DNA of 64,000 bases from the NCBI RefSeq assembly GCF_005771525.1, contig NZ_VAVZ01000001.1:57628-121627 (forward strand), written 5' to 3'. The notes beneath the pieces were generated by a model, which had not been told where the DNA came from, made no database searches, and saw nothing but the letters and a program-made list of their open reading frames with translations. How positions within the stretch are numbered: the first letter of the stretch is position 1; each line of letters starts with the position of its first letter. This DNA is from Nesterenkonia salmonea. GTDB lineage: Bacteria > Actinomycetota > Actinomycetes > Actinomycetales > Micrococcaceae. Shown piece after piece: positions 44,432-53,888 of this stretch. The translations under genes were made by a program, and so were the position numbers.

Positions 44432-45607
44432 TCAATCGGTGGCCTGCTCTCCAGTTGGCGCTGTACCAAGTGGCACGCCGTGGAGACAAGGTAACCGGAC
44501 TTCCACCGTGAAGTGCGGCGAACTGGTGATGCTGAGTCGGCCTCCGAGAAGTTCGACCCGCTCCCGCAGTCCGTTGAGACCATGACCGGGGGTGATGGTC
44601 TTCGGTGCCAGGCCGTCGTTGGAGCCGGAGAGCACTATGTGTGAGTCTTCCTGGGTGAGAACCAGGGATAGCTCGCGGGCTTCTGAGTGTTTAACGGTGT
44701 TGGTGATGATCTCCTGGGCGGCGCGCACCAGAGCAGCGCTCTGTTGGTCGTCAAGGGCGGCCGCACCAGAGGTCTCTACGTGGATCTCCAGGGAGGGAAC
44801 AGCTGCTGCAAGCCGCTCCAGATGGCCTTGCACGTCGCCCTGTTCTGTCTCGCGCAACTCGCCTACCGTGTTGCGCACATCAGCCAGGAGGTGCTTAGCC
44901 ACTTGGGCGGCTTGGTCGACATGCTCGGCGACGGATTGCGCCTGTGTGGTTGTCGACAGACGGTGTTTGGCCGCTTCCAGCTCCAGATTTAGGACTGTGA
45001 GCTGATGCCCCACCGCGTCATGAAGCTCCCGGGAAATGCGCAACCGCTCCGCGGTCTTGGCAGAGTCTTCCAGGAGGACGCTCGCCGCTTCGAGCTCAAC
45101 GTTCTTCTGTTCCAGTTCTGCCCTCAGCGTCGTCTCTCGCCACAGTGCGAAGGTACTGAAGACCGCCGCTAAGTGAATGAACGCGTAGAACACAGTACTG
45201 GCGACGGATTCCACCAGGTCCACACCGTGGATCAGCTGCTGGATGACAAGCGCCAACAAATTGAGCACGACGACGCCCAACACTACGGGAATCGAGAGGA
45301 GATAACTGCCCACTGCTGCGATGACCACCAGGATCACGGCCAACATGCCCTGGTGAGGCATGGTGAGCAGCAGCGCCCAGGAACTGAGAAGCGCAGCAGA
45401 GTAGAGCGCCAGCTGGTGCCGACGGGAGAAGATCCCGCTAGCAGCGACGAACACGCTGACGAGGCAACCGAGCAATAACAGCACCCAGGCCCATATCGGG
45501 ATAAACGGCTCAGAGCCGGCGAAGAGTGATAGCACACCAATACCCAGGCAGAGCACCAGAATGGCTGCACCTGAATATTCTTCCAAGCGGCGGTGGTCAA
45601 GGGTCAT
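44432..45607 (-). CDS. HisKA_3 sensor histidine kinase
   Basis: This 391-residue kinase has about five or six hydrophobic segments in the first 165 residues with very short loops outside, so it probably senses the membrane itself. A coiled linker leads to the phospho-accepting His in ISRELHDAVGHQLTVLN, and the ATP-binding domain has AQEIITNTVKHSEA and GHGLNGLRERVELLGG. This is the layout of DesK, LiaS and VraS types, which answer to envelope stress. The response regulator follows 23 bp downstream. I chose the ATG at 45607; a GTG lies one codon earlier. The divergent ABC genes suggest a detoxification or envelope-stress unit. Confidence 0.9.
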   Translation of the reverse strand: MTLDHRRLEEYSGAAILVLCLGIGVLSLFAGSEPFIPIWAWVLLLLGCLVSVFVAASGIFSRRHQLALYSAALLSSWALLLTMPHQGMLAVILVVIAAVGSYLLSIPVVLGVVVLNLLALVIQQLIHGVDLVESVASTVFYAFIHLAAVFSTFALWRETTLRAELEQKNVELEAASVLLEDSAKTAERLRISRELHDAVGHQLTVLNLELEAAKHRLSTTTQAQSVAEHVDQAAQVAKHLLADVRNTVGELRETEQGDVQGHLERLAAAVPSLEIHVETSGAAALDDQQSAALVRAAQEIITNTVKHSEARELSLVLTQEDSHIVLSGSNDGLAPKTITPGHGLNGLRERVELLGGRLSITSSPHFTVEVRLPCLHGVPLGTAPTGEQATD

Positions 45608-45716
45608 CACCGCAAGCTTACTGAGTCCTTGATGGCCGCTGCAGTGCCGAAAGTCATGGCGAGCCTAGTGACTGTTGGCACAGGTGATGCCTGTCGCATC
45701 CGAGAAGACTGGGGCC

Positions 45717-46472
45717 ATGTCAAGCAGAAGCTCGCGCATAGCCATCACAGCTGACCGCCTGGTGAAGCGTTATAAAAAGAAGACCGCGGTCAACGACATC
45801 AGTCTGGAAATCCACCATGGTGAGACCTTCGGCATTCTCGGCGCCAATGGCGCAGGAAAGACGACCACTGTGGAGATGCTCGCTGGGCTTCGCACTCCCA
45901 CTGAAGGCACAGTGCGGATCTGGGGGCTTGATCCCTTAGCCGACCGGGCCAGAGTGCGACAGATCCTCGGGGTCCAATTGCAGCAGGCGTACATGCATGG
46001 AGCCCTCACTGCCCGCGAGTTGGTGGACCTCTACCGGAGTTTCTACCCGAATCCACTAGATGCAGAGCAGGCTCTGGCGATGGTGGACCTCCTGGATAAG
46101 GCAAAAACCAAGTTCGACAACCTCTCGGGAGGTCAGATGCAACGACTTTCCATAGCCTTGGCGCTCATAGGCCAACCCCAAGTGGTGATCCTCGATGAGC
46201 TCACCACAGGCCTGGACCCCAGAGCCCGGCGCCGAATCTGGGCCACGATCGAGGCGCTGGAGGAACAGACGGTCATCCTGGTCAGTCACGCAATGGATGA
46301 GGTGGAGCGGCTCTGCAACCGGGTGGCTCTGATCGACGCCGGGCGCATCATCGCCCTGGGTTCACCTCAGGAGCTGCGCGAAAAAGCAGGGGCCGCCACA
46401 CTGGAGGACGCCTTCGTGTCGCTGACCGGAAAACAGATCCACGACGAGGAGAACGAGGATTCAACACTATGA
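45717..46472 (+). CDS. ABC transporter ATPase (DrrA-like)
   Basis: This ATPase of about 251 residues has Walker A GANGAGKTTTVEM, signature LSGGQMQRLS, Walker B VVILDELTTGLDP and the switch His in LVSHAMDE. The GANGAGKTT wording and the LTTGLDPRARR block place it with exporters of drugs or lipids of the DrrA/CcmA group. The start is uncertain: ATG at 45687 or 45717 (or TTG at 45675) all precede the first strand ITADRLVKRY. It overlaps the permease gene by ATGA. It lies 107 bp from the divergent kinase gene. Confidence 0.9.
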   Translation: MSSRSSRIAITADRLVKRYKKKTAVNDISLEIHHGETFGILGANGAGKTTTVEMLAGLRTPTEGTVRIWGLDPLADRARVRQILGVQLQQAYMHGALTARELVDLYRSFYPNPLDAEQALAMVDLLDKAKTKFDNLSGGQMQRLSIALALIGQPQVVILDELTTGLDPRARRRIWATIEALEEQTVILVSHAMDEVERLCNRVALIDAGRIIALGSPQELREKAGAATLEDAFVSLTGKQIHDEENEDSTL

Positions 46473-47254
46473 CTTCACCAGCTGACACACACATTGAGCC
46501 ACGAAGGCCTGGGGCGGTGGCTTGGCTCCGGCTAACCCAGGCTGAGGCGCGGATGACTGTCCGGGATACCGCTGGTCTGGTGGTTCCTTTGGGACTGCCA
46601 CTGCTGATCTTGGTGATGCAGGCTATCTCATTCGACGACGTGAACCAGCAGTTGCCTTCTGGCGTCACGGTCTTGTCATACTACTTGCTCCCCGTGGTGG
46701 TAACGCTGGTCATCGCCACGATTGCTGTGATCAATATGCCCAGCTTCCTTGCTATGTACCGCAAGACTAAGGTGCTGCGGCGCCTCGCGGTGACCCCGGC
46801 CTCCCCAGCGATGCTCCTGGTCGCGCAGATGGTCGTGAGCTTTATCCAGGTCCTGGTAGGAATCGGCGTCGCCTACGGGGTGGCTGTGCTGTTCTTCGGC
46901 GCAAGCCTTCCACAGTCGCCCCTCACCGCGGCTGCGGTGCTCCTTGCCGCCTGCGCGGCGATGTATGGCGTGGGCATGATTGTTGCTTCGGTCTCTCCTA
47001 CACCGAACTCGGCTGTGGCCATTGGGCTGATCGCATTCTTTGGGCTGGCAGCTTTGGGCGGAATGTTCGGTCCGGTGGAGAACCTACCTGATTCGTTGCA
47101 GCAGGTCGCCGGTTGGCTGCCCTTCGCCTCGGCGGTGGAGGCGTTCCAGCACGCATGGGTCGCCGAGGCTGTGCCTGCGCAGAATTGGACAGTACTCGTT
47201 CTGAGCGCGGTGGTCGGCGCTGCGGTGGCTGCCGCGTTGTTCAGGTGGGAATGA
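46469..47254 (+). CDS. ABC-2 type export permease
   Basis: This 261-residue membrane protein has about six hydrophobic segments in the ABC-2 permease layout. The block KTKVLRRLAVTPASPAMLL (about 95-113), between the second and third helices, is the coupling region, and PNSAVAIGLIAFFGLAALGG is a typical fifth-helix stretch. It pairs with the ATPase that overlaps its start. Together they would pump out a drug, lipid or peptide; the substrate cannot be told. It converges on the sugar-importer ATPase gene at 47268 with 13 bases between. Confidence 0.9.
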   Translation: MTSPADTHIEPRRPGAVAWLRLTQAEARMTVRDTAGLVVPLGLPLLILVMQAISFDDVNQQLPSGVTVLSYYLLPVVVTLVIATIAVINMPSFLAMYRKTKVLRRLAVTPASPAMLLVAQMVVSFIQVLVGIGVAYGVAVLFFGASLPQSPLTAAAVLLAACAAMYGVGMIVASVSPTPNSAVAIGLIAFFGLAALGGMFGPVENLPDSLQQVAGWLPFASAVEAFQHAWVAEAVPAQNWTVLVLSAVVGAAVAAALFRWE

Positions 47255-47267
47255 GGCCCTTTCGTGG

Positions 47268-48533
47268 CTACTTCTGGGCCTTGGCCGCCGACATCTCCCG
47301 CTCTCGTTTGCGGTCTTCGGCTGCCAACCGAGTGAGTTCTGCGCCGGCCTCCGCGTCGCGTGTGAGGTTCTCCCCCGTGGCAGGATCGAAGAGGTGGATT
47401 CTTCGGGTATCCACCCACAGATCGGTGGAGTCTCCGCCGCGCACTCGCGACATAGCGTCCAGAGCGACGACCAGCTGGGTACGTAGGTCATCTGAGTCCA
47501 TATCCTGAGCGAGGCTCTGGAGTGTGTCGACCACTCGAGGGTCGTTTTCGTAGCTGATGTAACCGTATTGCTCGTTGCCCAACCACTCGACGTGCGTCAG
47601 TTCGGCTGTCACCACAGATCCACGGCCTCGTTTGTGCTCGTCCACTGTTGAGGCTTCTGCGAAGAACTCGGGACGTATACCTGCCAGCACAATGTCTTTG
47701 CCTTGTCCGGCCGCGGCAATATGCTCTGGAAGCTCAATCTCTCCTAGTGGGGTGTTCAGACACATCGACCCGGTCGAGCTGCGCTCCACTGTCCCGGGTA
47801 GGAAGTTCATGGACGGCGCACCGATGAAGCCGGCAACGAAGAGGTTGGCTGGCTGCTCGTAGAGCTCGCGGGGTGAAGCGATCTGCTGCAGTAGTCCTTT
47901 CTTCAACACCGCCACTCGATCGCCGAGTGTCATCGCTTCGGTCTGATCGTGGGTGACGTACACACTGGTGGTGTTGAGGTTGCGCTGCAGCTGCGAAATT
48001 TCTGCCCGCATCTGGCCGCGCAGTTTGGCGTCGAGGTTGCTGAGCGGCTCGTCGAAGAGAAAAGCGTTGGCTTCCCGGACGATCGCCCGGCCCATGGCGA
48101 CACGTTGGCGCTGACCACCGGAGAGATTCGCTGGTTTCCGGTCTAGGTGTTCGGTCAGCTCCAGCATTCCTGCTGCTTTCTGGACCTTTTCCTCGACATC
48201 GGATTCACTGAATTTTCCTTTGGCCAGGCGCATGGGGAAGGCGATGTTTTCGTAGACCGTCAGATGCGGGTAGAGCGCATAGTTCTGGAACACCATTGCC
48301 AGATTGCGTTCACGAGGTGGCTTGTCGTTGACTCGCTGTCCGTCGATCAGCATGTCACCGGAGGTGATGTCTTCCAGCCCCACGATCATCCGCAGCAGGG
48401 TGGATTTGCCACATCCTGAGGGGCCCACGAGGATCACAAACTCCCCATCCTCGATATCTATTGAAATATCGTTGACAGCCGGGAAGCCGTCGTCGTACTC
48501 CTTGACGATATTCTTCATCGTGATCGATGCCAT
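47268..48533 (-). CDS. sugC: Sugar ABC importer ATPase (SugC/MsmK/UgpC-like)
   Basis: This 421-residue ATPase powers a carbohydrate importer. It has Walker A GPSGCGKST, the Q loop MVFQNYALYPHLTVYENIAF, quoted in part, signature LSGGQRQRVAMGRAIVR, Walker B LFDEPLSNLDAK and the switch His in VYVTHDQTEAM. The C-terminal 150 residues form the OB-type regulatory domain with AGIRPE. It is the last gene of the importer unit and starts 32 bp after the second permease. Compared with relatives it has an extra charged tail of about 40 residues. The symbol rests on the neighbouring LpqY-like protein. Confidence 0.88.
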   Translation of the reverse strand: MASITMKNIVKEYDDGFPAVNDISIDIEDGEFVILVGPSGCGKSTLLRMIVGLEDITSGDMLIDGQRVNDKPPRERNLAMVFQNYALYPHLTVYENIAFPMRLAKGKFSESDVEEKVQKAAGMLELTEHLDRKPANLSGGQRQRVAMGRAIVREANAFLFDEPLSNLDAKLRGQMRAEISQLQRNLNTTSVYVTHDQTEAMTLGDRVAVLKKGLLQQIASPRELYEQPANLFVAGFIGAPSMNFLPGTVERSSTGSMCLNTPLGEIELPEHIAAAGQGKDIVLAGIRPEFFAEASTVDEHKRGRGSVVTAELTHVEWLGNEQYGYISYENDPRVVDTLQSLAQDMDSDDLRTQLVVALDAMSRVRGGDSTDLWVDTRRIHLFDPATGENLTRDAEAGAELTRLAAEDRKREREMSAAKAQK

Positions 48534-48565
48534 GAGTCGTTTCCTTTCCTTGGCCCTTGACAGCC

Positions 48566-49420
48566 CTAGCCCTTGACCGCGCCCTGGGTCAGGCCGGAGA
48601 CGATACGCCGCTGGAACAGCAGCACGAGTATGACGACGGGTATGGTGACCACAATCGCCGCCGCTGAGATTGCACCGGTGGGTTCTTCGAATTGGCTTGC
48701 ACCTTGGAAGAACGCCAGGGCGGCCGGAACTGGCCGCGCAGACTCGGTCGAGGTCAGCGAAATTCCGTAGACGAAGTCATTCCATGCGATGAAGAACGCC
48801 AGGATAGCGGTGGTGAAAACTCCCGGCGCTGCGAGGGGAATGATGGCTTTGCGAAAGGCTTGCCACTGGGTGGCGCCGTCCACCTGCGCTGCTTGCTCCA
48901 AGTCCCAGGGAATCTGCCGGAAGAACGCGGAGAGGGTCCAGATGGAGATCGGCAGAGTCAGCGACAGGTAGGGAATGATGAGGCCCAGCCAGGTGTCGTA
49001 GAGCCCAATTGTCCGCCATAGGTTGAACAGTGGGGTCACCACGGAAATCACCGGGAAGATGGACACCGCCAGCGCTGCTCCGAGAATGATGCGCTTGCCT
49101 GGGAAGTTCAGCCGGGCAATGGCATAGGCACACAGTGTAGCCAGCACCACTGCTATGAAGGTAGCTATCAGCGTGATTCCGATGCTGTTGCGCAACGAGG
49201 TCAGGAACAGTTCCTGCGCACTGCCCACAAAGATCATCTCGTAGTGCGTCAAGGTCCAGTTGGCGGGCCAGAACGTGGGGTTCCCGAGATCCGCTTGAGT
49301 CTTGAAGCTGTTGGCGAAGATAGCTGCCACGGGGAAGAGCGCATAGAGTAGGACGAGGACGGTGGTCACTGCCCAGCCAATCTTCTGCCGGCCGGTGAGG
49401 CGCTTTGAGCTGGCCATCAC
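48566..49420 (-). CDS. sugB: Sugar ABC importer permease 2 (SugB-like)
   Basis: This 284-residue protein has six membrane segments and the MalG/SugB-type EAA loop QAAQVDGATQWQAFRKAIIP that docks to the ATPase. The C terminus ends FQRRIVSGLTQGAVKG, the usual close of this permease group. The start is a GTG that overlaps the upstream permease stop (GTGA); an ATG follows one codon later. With the other genes in this unit it would import a disaccharide, most likely trehalose. Confidence 0.9.
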   Translation of the reverse strand: MMASSKRLTGRQKIGWAVTTVLVLLYALFPVAAIFANSFKTQADLGNPTFWPANWTLTHYEMIFVGSAQELFLTSLRNSIGITLIATFIAVVLATLCAYAIARLNFPGKRIILGAALAVSIFPVISVVTPLFNLWRTIGLYDTWLGLIIPYLSLTLPISIWTLSAFFRQIPWDLEQAAQVDGATQWQAFRKAIIPLAAPGVFTTAILAFFIAWNDFVYGISLTSTESARPVPAALAFFQGASQFEEPTGAISAAAIVVTIPVVILVLLFQRRIVSGLTQGAVKG

Positions 49421-50397
49421 TTCCCCCCATCTTTTTTGCCACTGGATGAGTCAGTCCCACTGGCGAGATCAACTTTGAAACCTTTCACAGCGATCACGCA
49501 CATCAACAGCACGCAGATGAACAGGACGACTGACACGGCTGAGCCGAGGCCGATCTCGAGCCGTGAGATCGATTGGTTGTAGGCCAGCAGAGACAGGACC
49601 TCGGTATTGGCATCGCCGCCGGTCATAATGAAGACGTTGTCGAATATTCGGAAAGCGTCCAGGGCGCGGAACAGGACAGCCACCATGATGGCGGCCTTCA
49701 TATTGGGGATGATGACGCGAGTGAATTGCTGAACTTTCGTCGCTCCGTCGACCCGGGCTGCCTCGACCAATTCGTCCGGTACCTGGGCCAGGCCAGCCAG
49801 AAGGAGCAGTGCGATGAAAGGAGTGGTCTTCCAGATCTCGGAGGCCATGATGACCGTGATGGCGGTCCCGAAGTTTGAGAACCAGTCGAGATCGCTGTCA
49901 ATCCCGGGGACCCAACTCAGCCATCTGTTGACGAAGCCCGAGTTGATGTCGAACATGTAGTACCAGGCGAAGGCTGAGACTACGGTAATGATTCCGTAGG
50001 GCACGAGGATCGCGGTTCTCAGCAGCCCACGCATGGATTTCAGAGCCCGGTGCATGACCAACGCAAGCGCGAAACCGAGGACGAGCTCCACTGCCACGGT
50101 CACTACTGTGATCAGCAGGGTGACGCCGAATATCCTCCAGAACATCCCGTCGGTGAAGAGCAGGAGATAGTTGTCAAGGAAGACGAACGAGCGCTCATCC
50201 GGTGCGGTGAGCCGGAAGGAGAAGAGGGAGTCGAAAGTCGCTTGCGCGATGGGATAGGCGGTGACCGCCATCATCACGAAGAATGCCGGCCCGGCTAGCA
50301 TCCACCCCAGCCGTATTTCGGCCTTAGTGCGGTCGGATTTTCGCGGGCGTTTGGTGGCCTGTCCGTTCTTGCGGGTGTTCTCGGCAGTGGCAGTCAC
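49417..50397 (-). CDS. sugA: Sugar ABC importer permease 1 (SugA-like)
   Basis: This 326-residue protein has six membrane segments after a 30-residue basic lead, and the EAA loop EAARVDGATKVQQFTRVIIP typical of MalF/SugA permeases. The stretch WKTTPFIALLLLAGL before it fits the group. A charged tail rich in Ser, Lys and Gly closes it. It overlaps the lipoprotein stop (ATGA) and the next permease start. It forms the membrane channel with the second permease. Confidence 0.9.
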   Translation of the reverse strand: MTATAENTRKNGQATKRPRKSDRTKAEIRLGWMLAGPAFFVMMAVTAYPIAQATFDSLFSFRLTAPDERSFVFLDNYLLLFTDGMFWRIFGVTLLITVVTVAVELVLGFALALVMHRALKSMRGLLRTAILVPYGIITVVSAFAWYYMFDINSGFVNRWLSWVPGIDSDLDWFSNFGTAITVIMASEIWKTTPFIALLLLAGLAQVPDELVEAARVDGATKVQQFTRVIIPNMKAAIMVAVLFRALDAFRIFDNVFIMTGGDANTEVLSLLAYNQSISRLEIGLGSAVSVVLFICVLLMCVIAVKGFKVDLASGTDSSSGKKDGGK

Positions 50398-51674
50398 AGC
50401 AGACGCTCCCCTCGCAGGACTTCCATGATGTATGAGTCAGTCTCTGCCGGTGTGGTGTCCGGGTCGACTCCGGAGAGCGGAGTGAACCGACCTTGGATGG
50501 ATTCGGATATTTCGTTGTAGTAAGGGGTTTGCGGCCTCGGCGCTGCGCTGTCGAGTGCTTCCCTGATCACATCGGCCATGGGGAAGTCTTCTTCCACACG
50601 TGGATCGTCGAACGCTGATTCGGAGGAGGGTGGGTTGCCGTTGGTGACGAAGTACTCCGCTTGGTTCTCGGGGGTTACGATGCACTCGATTGCCTCGTAG
50701 GCCAGTTCTGGGTGTTCAGAGTCTGCGCCGACTCCGAGGTTGATTCCGCCCAGCGGGTGGGCCGCTGGAGTATCGGCGTCGACCCTGGGGTAGAGCGCCC
50801 ATCCGATGTCATCGGGGACATCAGCGTCGATGCTGCCTTCTTCGGCAGCAGAGTTGGTCGCCGCCCAGACGAATGGCCAGTTGACCATGAAGGAGCCGTT
50901 GTCACGTTGGAACAGCAGCATGGACTGGTTCTCATCCATCGAAGCGATGCCGGGGCCTCCGAGGCCTTCCTGCCCGATTCGCGAGATGATACTTGCGGCG
51001 TTCGCTCCGGATTCAGAATCGAGATTGGTTTCAAGCTCCTCGGCGGATGCTGATGGGTCCACCAGAATGGACTCTTCCTGCGATTCCACCAGGGCGTTGA
51101 CCCATACCGTCATGGACTCAGCTCGGACCCCCTGGACCCCCAGGTACTTGTCCTGTTCTGCTGCGGCATCCATAATCTCGTCCCAGGTGACGGGTTCGCC
51201 CATGTCGAGCCCGGCGGCTTCCGCGACAGATTCGCGGTACCAGAGGATCTGTGTGTTGGCCCAGAAGGGGATAGTGACGAGCTCGTCGCCCCACATAGCT
51301 CCTGCCAGCGCGCCATCCAACGTGTCTTCAGTGGTGCGTTCGGCCACGTCTTCAGGGACTGGTGCAAGGAAGCCTGGGGTCGCGAGTTCCGGGATGAAGG
51401 GTGGGTCGATGCTCATAATATCCAGGGACGAGTCCCCGGCAGCGAGACGCCGCGCCAACTGCTCGCGTTGAGCCGGGGCGTCCATGGGAAGCAGGGATGT
51501 TTGGATGCGGTATGCGCCGTCGGCCTCTTCTGTGCATTTCTCTGCCAACGCCTGCTGGCCACCATCATCGGGATTGATATACCAGGTGAGAGTGGTGACT
51601 CCGTCATCGCCTCCGCACCCTGCCAAGAGCAGAACTGCTGCGGCGGCAGCCGCACCTGCTGATCGTGCTTTCAC
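50394..51674 (-). CDS. lpqY: LpqY-like trehalose-type substrate-binding lipoprotein
   Basis: This 426-residue binding protein starts at a GTG preceded by AGGAGG and has a lipoprotein signal with lipobox LLAGC (lipid on Cys20). The mature part reads LTWYINPDDGGQQALAEKC, then IMSIDPPFIPELATPGFLAP and QILWYRESVAEAAGLD, the wording of LpqY, the trehalose receptor of the mycobacterial LpqY-SugABC importer. The four-gene order lpqY-sugA-sugB-sugC is the same. Trehalose is the expected ligand, but related disaccharides are possible. No sugar-responsive regulator lies next to it; a palindrome overlaps its likely transcription start. Confidence 0.88.
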   Translation of the reverse strand: MKARSAGAAAAAAVLLLAGCGGDDGVTTLTWYINPDDGGQQALAEKCTEEADGAYRIQTSLLPMDAPAQREQLARRLAAGDSSLDIMSIDPPFIPELATPGFLAPVPEDVAERTTEDTLDGALAGAMWGDELVTIPFWANTQILWYRESVAEAAGLDMGEPVTWDEIMDAAAEQDKYLGVQGVRAESMTVWVNALVESQEESILVDPSASAEELETNLDSESGANAASIISRIGQEGLGGPGIASMDENQSMLLFQRDNGSFMVNWPFVWAATNSAAEEGSIDADVPDDIGWALYPRVDADTPAAHPLGGINLGVGADSEHPELAYEAIECIVTPENQAEYFVTNGNPPSSESAFDDPRVEEDFPMADVIREALDSAAPRPQTPYYNEISESIQGRFTPLSGVDPDTTPAETDSYIMEVLRGERLL

Positions 51675-51697
51675 CAGTACTACACCTCCTCGTTGAG

Positions 51698-51745
51698 GTG
51701 ACACGCGTCACGTTCTATAAAGTGAACATTAGTACCAGTTGCCAA
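51698..51745 (-). promoter_or_regulatory. Candidate promoter and operator of the lpqY-sugABC unit
   Basis: On the minus strand TTGGCA (51745-51740) and TTTATA (51721-51716) are 18 bases apart, a good sigma-70-type pair, about 40 bp before the GTG start. Right after it lies the palindrome GTGACGCGTGTCAC (51711-51698; arms GTGAC/GTCAC), placed where a repressor would block the start of transcription. The binding regulator is not in the window. Confidence 0.5.
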
Positions 51746-51819
51746 TAAACGGAAGTCATAGCGGATAACAGTTACTGACTCGTCAATTAAGCGGCCTTTT
51801 TCTGGCCCTCCGAGTGAGG

Positions 51820-53112
51820 TTAGGCGGACTTCTTGCGGAGCTTTTTGGCCTCATCCCGCGTGGTCAGCAGCGGCTCTGCACCCTCACGAACAACCTCACC
51901 AGTGATCGTCACGACCGCAATATCATCGCGGCTGGGCAGATCGAACATCATGGGGTTGAGCACATTCTCCAGAATGGAGCGAAGCCCGCGTGCGCCAGTG
52001 CCTCGAAGCTGGGCCAGTTCCACCACTGCTTTGATGGCGTCATCGTCGAACTCAAGCTCCACGTCATCGATGGCGAACATTTTCTGGTACTGCTTCAGCA
52101 GCGCGTTTCTGGGCTTGCTCAGAATGTCTGTTAGAGCCGCCTCATCCAGTTCCTCAACCGTGGCGACCACGGGAAGGCGCCCAATGAACTCAGGGATAAG
52201 CCCAAACTTATGAAGATCCTCAGGCTCGACGTCAGCGTAGCTGGCATCGCCAGGGACAATGGTCGACAAGGGCGCACCGAAGCCAATACCTTTCCGCCCG
52301 GCGCGCGACTCGATGATGTCCTCTAAGCCAGCGAACGCCCCTGCGACGATGAACAGCACATTCGAGGTATCAATCTGGATGAACTCCTGCTGGGGGTGTT
52401 TGCGTCCACCCTGCGGCGCCACGGAGGCCGTGGTGCCCTCCAAAATTTTGAGCAGAGCCTGCTGCACGCCCTCACCCGAGACGTCACGGGTAATCGATGG
52501 ATTCTCTGACTTGCGGGAGATCTTGTCGATCTCATCAATGTAGACGATGCCGTGTTGGGCCTTCTTCACGTCACCATCGGCGGCCTGGATGAGTTTGAGA
52601 AGAATATTCTCCACATCCTCCCCCACGTAGCCGGCTTCAGTGAGACTCGTCGCGTCAGCGACGATGAACGGCACTTGGAGCTTCCTTGCAAGGGACTGCG
52701 CGAGGTAAGTTTTACCTGAACCGGTGGGCCCGACCATGAGGATATTGGACTTACCGATCTCCACCTCATCGAACGGCCCCTTTTCCAAGGAAGTTGTTTT
52801 TGAGGCTGAGCCGGTAGCTTGAATCCGTTTGTAGTGATTGTGGACGGCTACCGCGAGCGACCGTTTCGCCTTGTCCTGCCCCACGACGTACTCGTCAAGG
52901 AAGTCCTTGATCTCCTTGGGAGTCGGCAACTCAACCTCGGAGGTCTCTTGGACCTCGTTGAGGTACTCATCAATGATCTCGTTGCACAGCTCAATGCACT
53001 CATCACAGATGTAAACGCCGGGGCCCGCGATCAGCTTGTACCGCACCTGCTTCTGCGACTTGCCGCAGAAAGAGCACTTTAACAAGTCCGAGCTTTCACC
53101 TATTCGGGCCAT
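51820..53112 (-). CDS. clpX: ATP-dependent Clp protease ATPase subunit ClpX
   Basis: ClpX unfolds tagged proteins and feeds them to ClpP. The 430 residues begin with the four-cysteine zinc domain (CSFCGKSQ and CDECIELC), then the AAA+ module with Walker A GPTGSGKT, Walker [11 protein letters not shown], sensor blocks and the IGF loop GIGFGAPL that docks to ClpP. Length is normal. It lies 114 bp after clpP2 on the same strand, so it may have its own promoter. Confidence 0.98.
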   Translation of the reverse strand: MARIGESSDLLKCSFCGKSQKQVRYKLIAGPGVYICDECIELCNEIIDEYLNEVQETSEVELPTPKEIKDFLDEYVVGQDKAKRSLAVAVHNHYKRIQATGSASKTTSLEKGPFDEVEIGKSNILMVGPTGSGKTYLAQSLARKLQVPFIVADATSLTEAGYVGEDVENILLKLIQAADGDVKKAQHGIVYIDEIDKISRKSENPSITRDVSGEGVQQALLKILEGTTASVAPQGGRKHPQQEFIQIDTSNVLFIVAGAFAGLEDIIESRAGRKGIGFGAPLSTIVPGDASYADVEPEDLHKFGLIPEFIGRLPVVATVEELDEAALTDILSKPRNALLKQYQKMFAIDDVELEFDDDAIKAVVELAQLRGTGARGLRSILENVLNPMMFDLPSRDDIAVVTITGEVVREGAEPLLTTRDEAKKLRKKSA

Positions 53113-53226
53113 GTGTGGGCAACCCTCTCACCGTGCAGATCGTTATGGGACTCTCTCAAGCCTACTTCAGACCCCGGACCTCCCCGGCAACCGCCACGGG
53201 CAGGTGACCCCGTCGGTGCAGCGACT

Positions 53227-53838
53227 TTAGGCGGGGAGCTTGCGCGAGCTCAGCACTTCGTCGACAAGTCCATAATCCTTGGCTCCAGCAGCCGAGAGGA
53301 ACTTGTCACGATCGATGTCTTCCTTGATCTGCTCTGAAGACTTATTGGTGTGCTGGGCCAGAACGTCTTCCATCCACGTTCTGATGCGTCGGATCTCATC
53401 TGCCTGAATGGCAAGGTCGGTGGCTGTGCCTCTGGCTCCGCCCATAGCGGGCTGGTGGATCAGCACCCGGGCGTTGGGCAGCGCCAGACGCTTACCGGGA
53501 GTCCCAGCTGCGAGCAGCACCGCGGCAGCGGAGGCCGCCTGCCCCAGGCACACGGTCTGCACATGAGGGCGAATGAACTGCATCGTGTCGTAGATGGCTG
53601 TCATCGCGGTGAACGATCCACCAGGAGAGTTGATGTACAGCGTGATGTCACGCTCGGAGTCCATGGACTCGAGCACAAGGAGCTGGGCCATGATGTCATC
53701 GGCACTGGCGTCGTCCACCTGGGCGCCGAGGAACACAATGCGATCCTCAAAGAGCTTGGCGTAAGGGTCCTGGCGCTTAAAACCGTAAGGGGTCCGCTCC
53801 TCGAAGGAAGGAAGGATGTAGCGTGCTTCAAAATTCAT
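53227..53838 (-). CDS. clpP2: ATP-dependent Clp protease subunit ClpP2
   Basis: This 203-residue serine protease has the catalytic Ser in [15 protein letters not shown], His in [10 protein letters not shown] and Asp in DIDRDKFL. It is the second ClpP, which with ClpP1 forms the mixed 14-mer of actinobacteria. I chose the ATG at 53838, with AGGAGA seven bases upstream; the frame stays open back into clpP1 but is not family-like there. [14 protein letters not shown] is the usual ClpP2 start. It follows clpP1 by 50 bp. Confidence 0.96.
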   Translation of the reverse strand: MNFEARYILPSFEERTPYGFKRQDPYAKLFEDRIVFLGAQVDDASADDIMAQLLVLESMDSERDITLYINSPGGSFTAMTAIYDTMQFIRPHVQTVCLGQAASAAAVLLAAGTPGKRLALPNARVLIHQPAMGGARGTATDLAIQADEIRRIRTWMEDVLAQHTNKSSEQIKEDIDRDKFLSAAGAKDYGLVDEVLSSRKLPA

Positions 53839-53888
53839 CTCAAAGTCTCCTGTGAAGTCCTGGGGTTCCGCGGCGTCGTCGATTGTCC

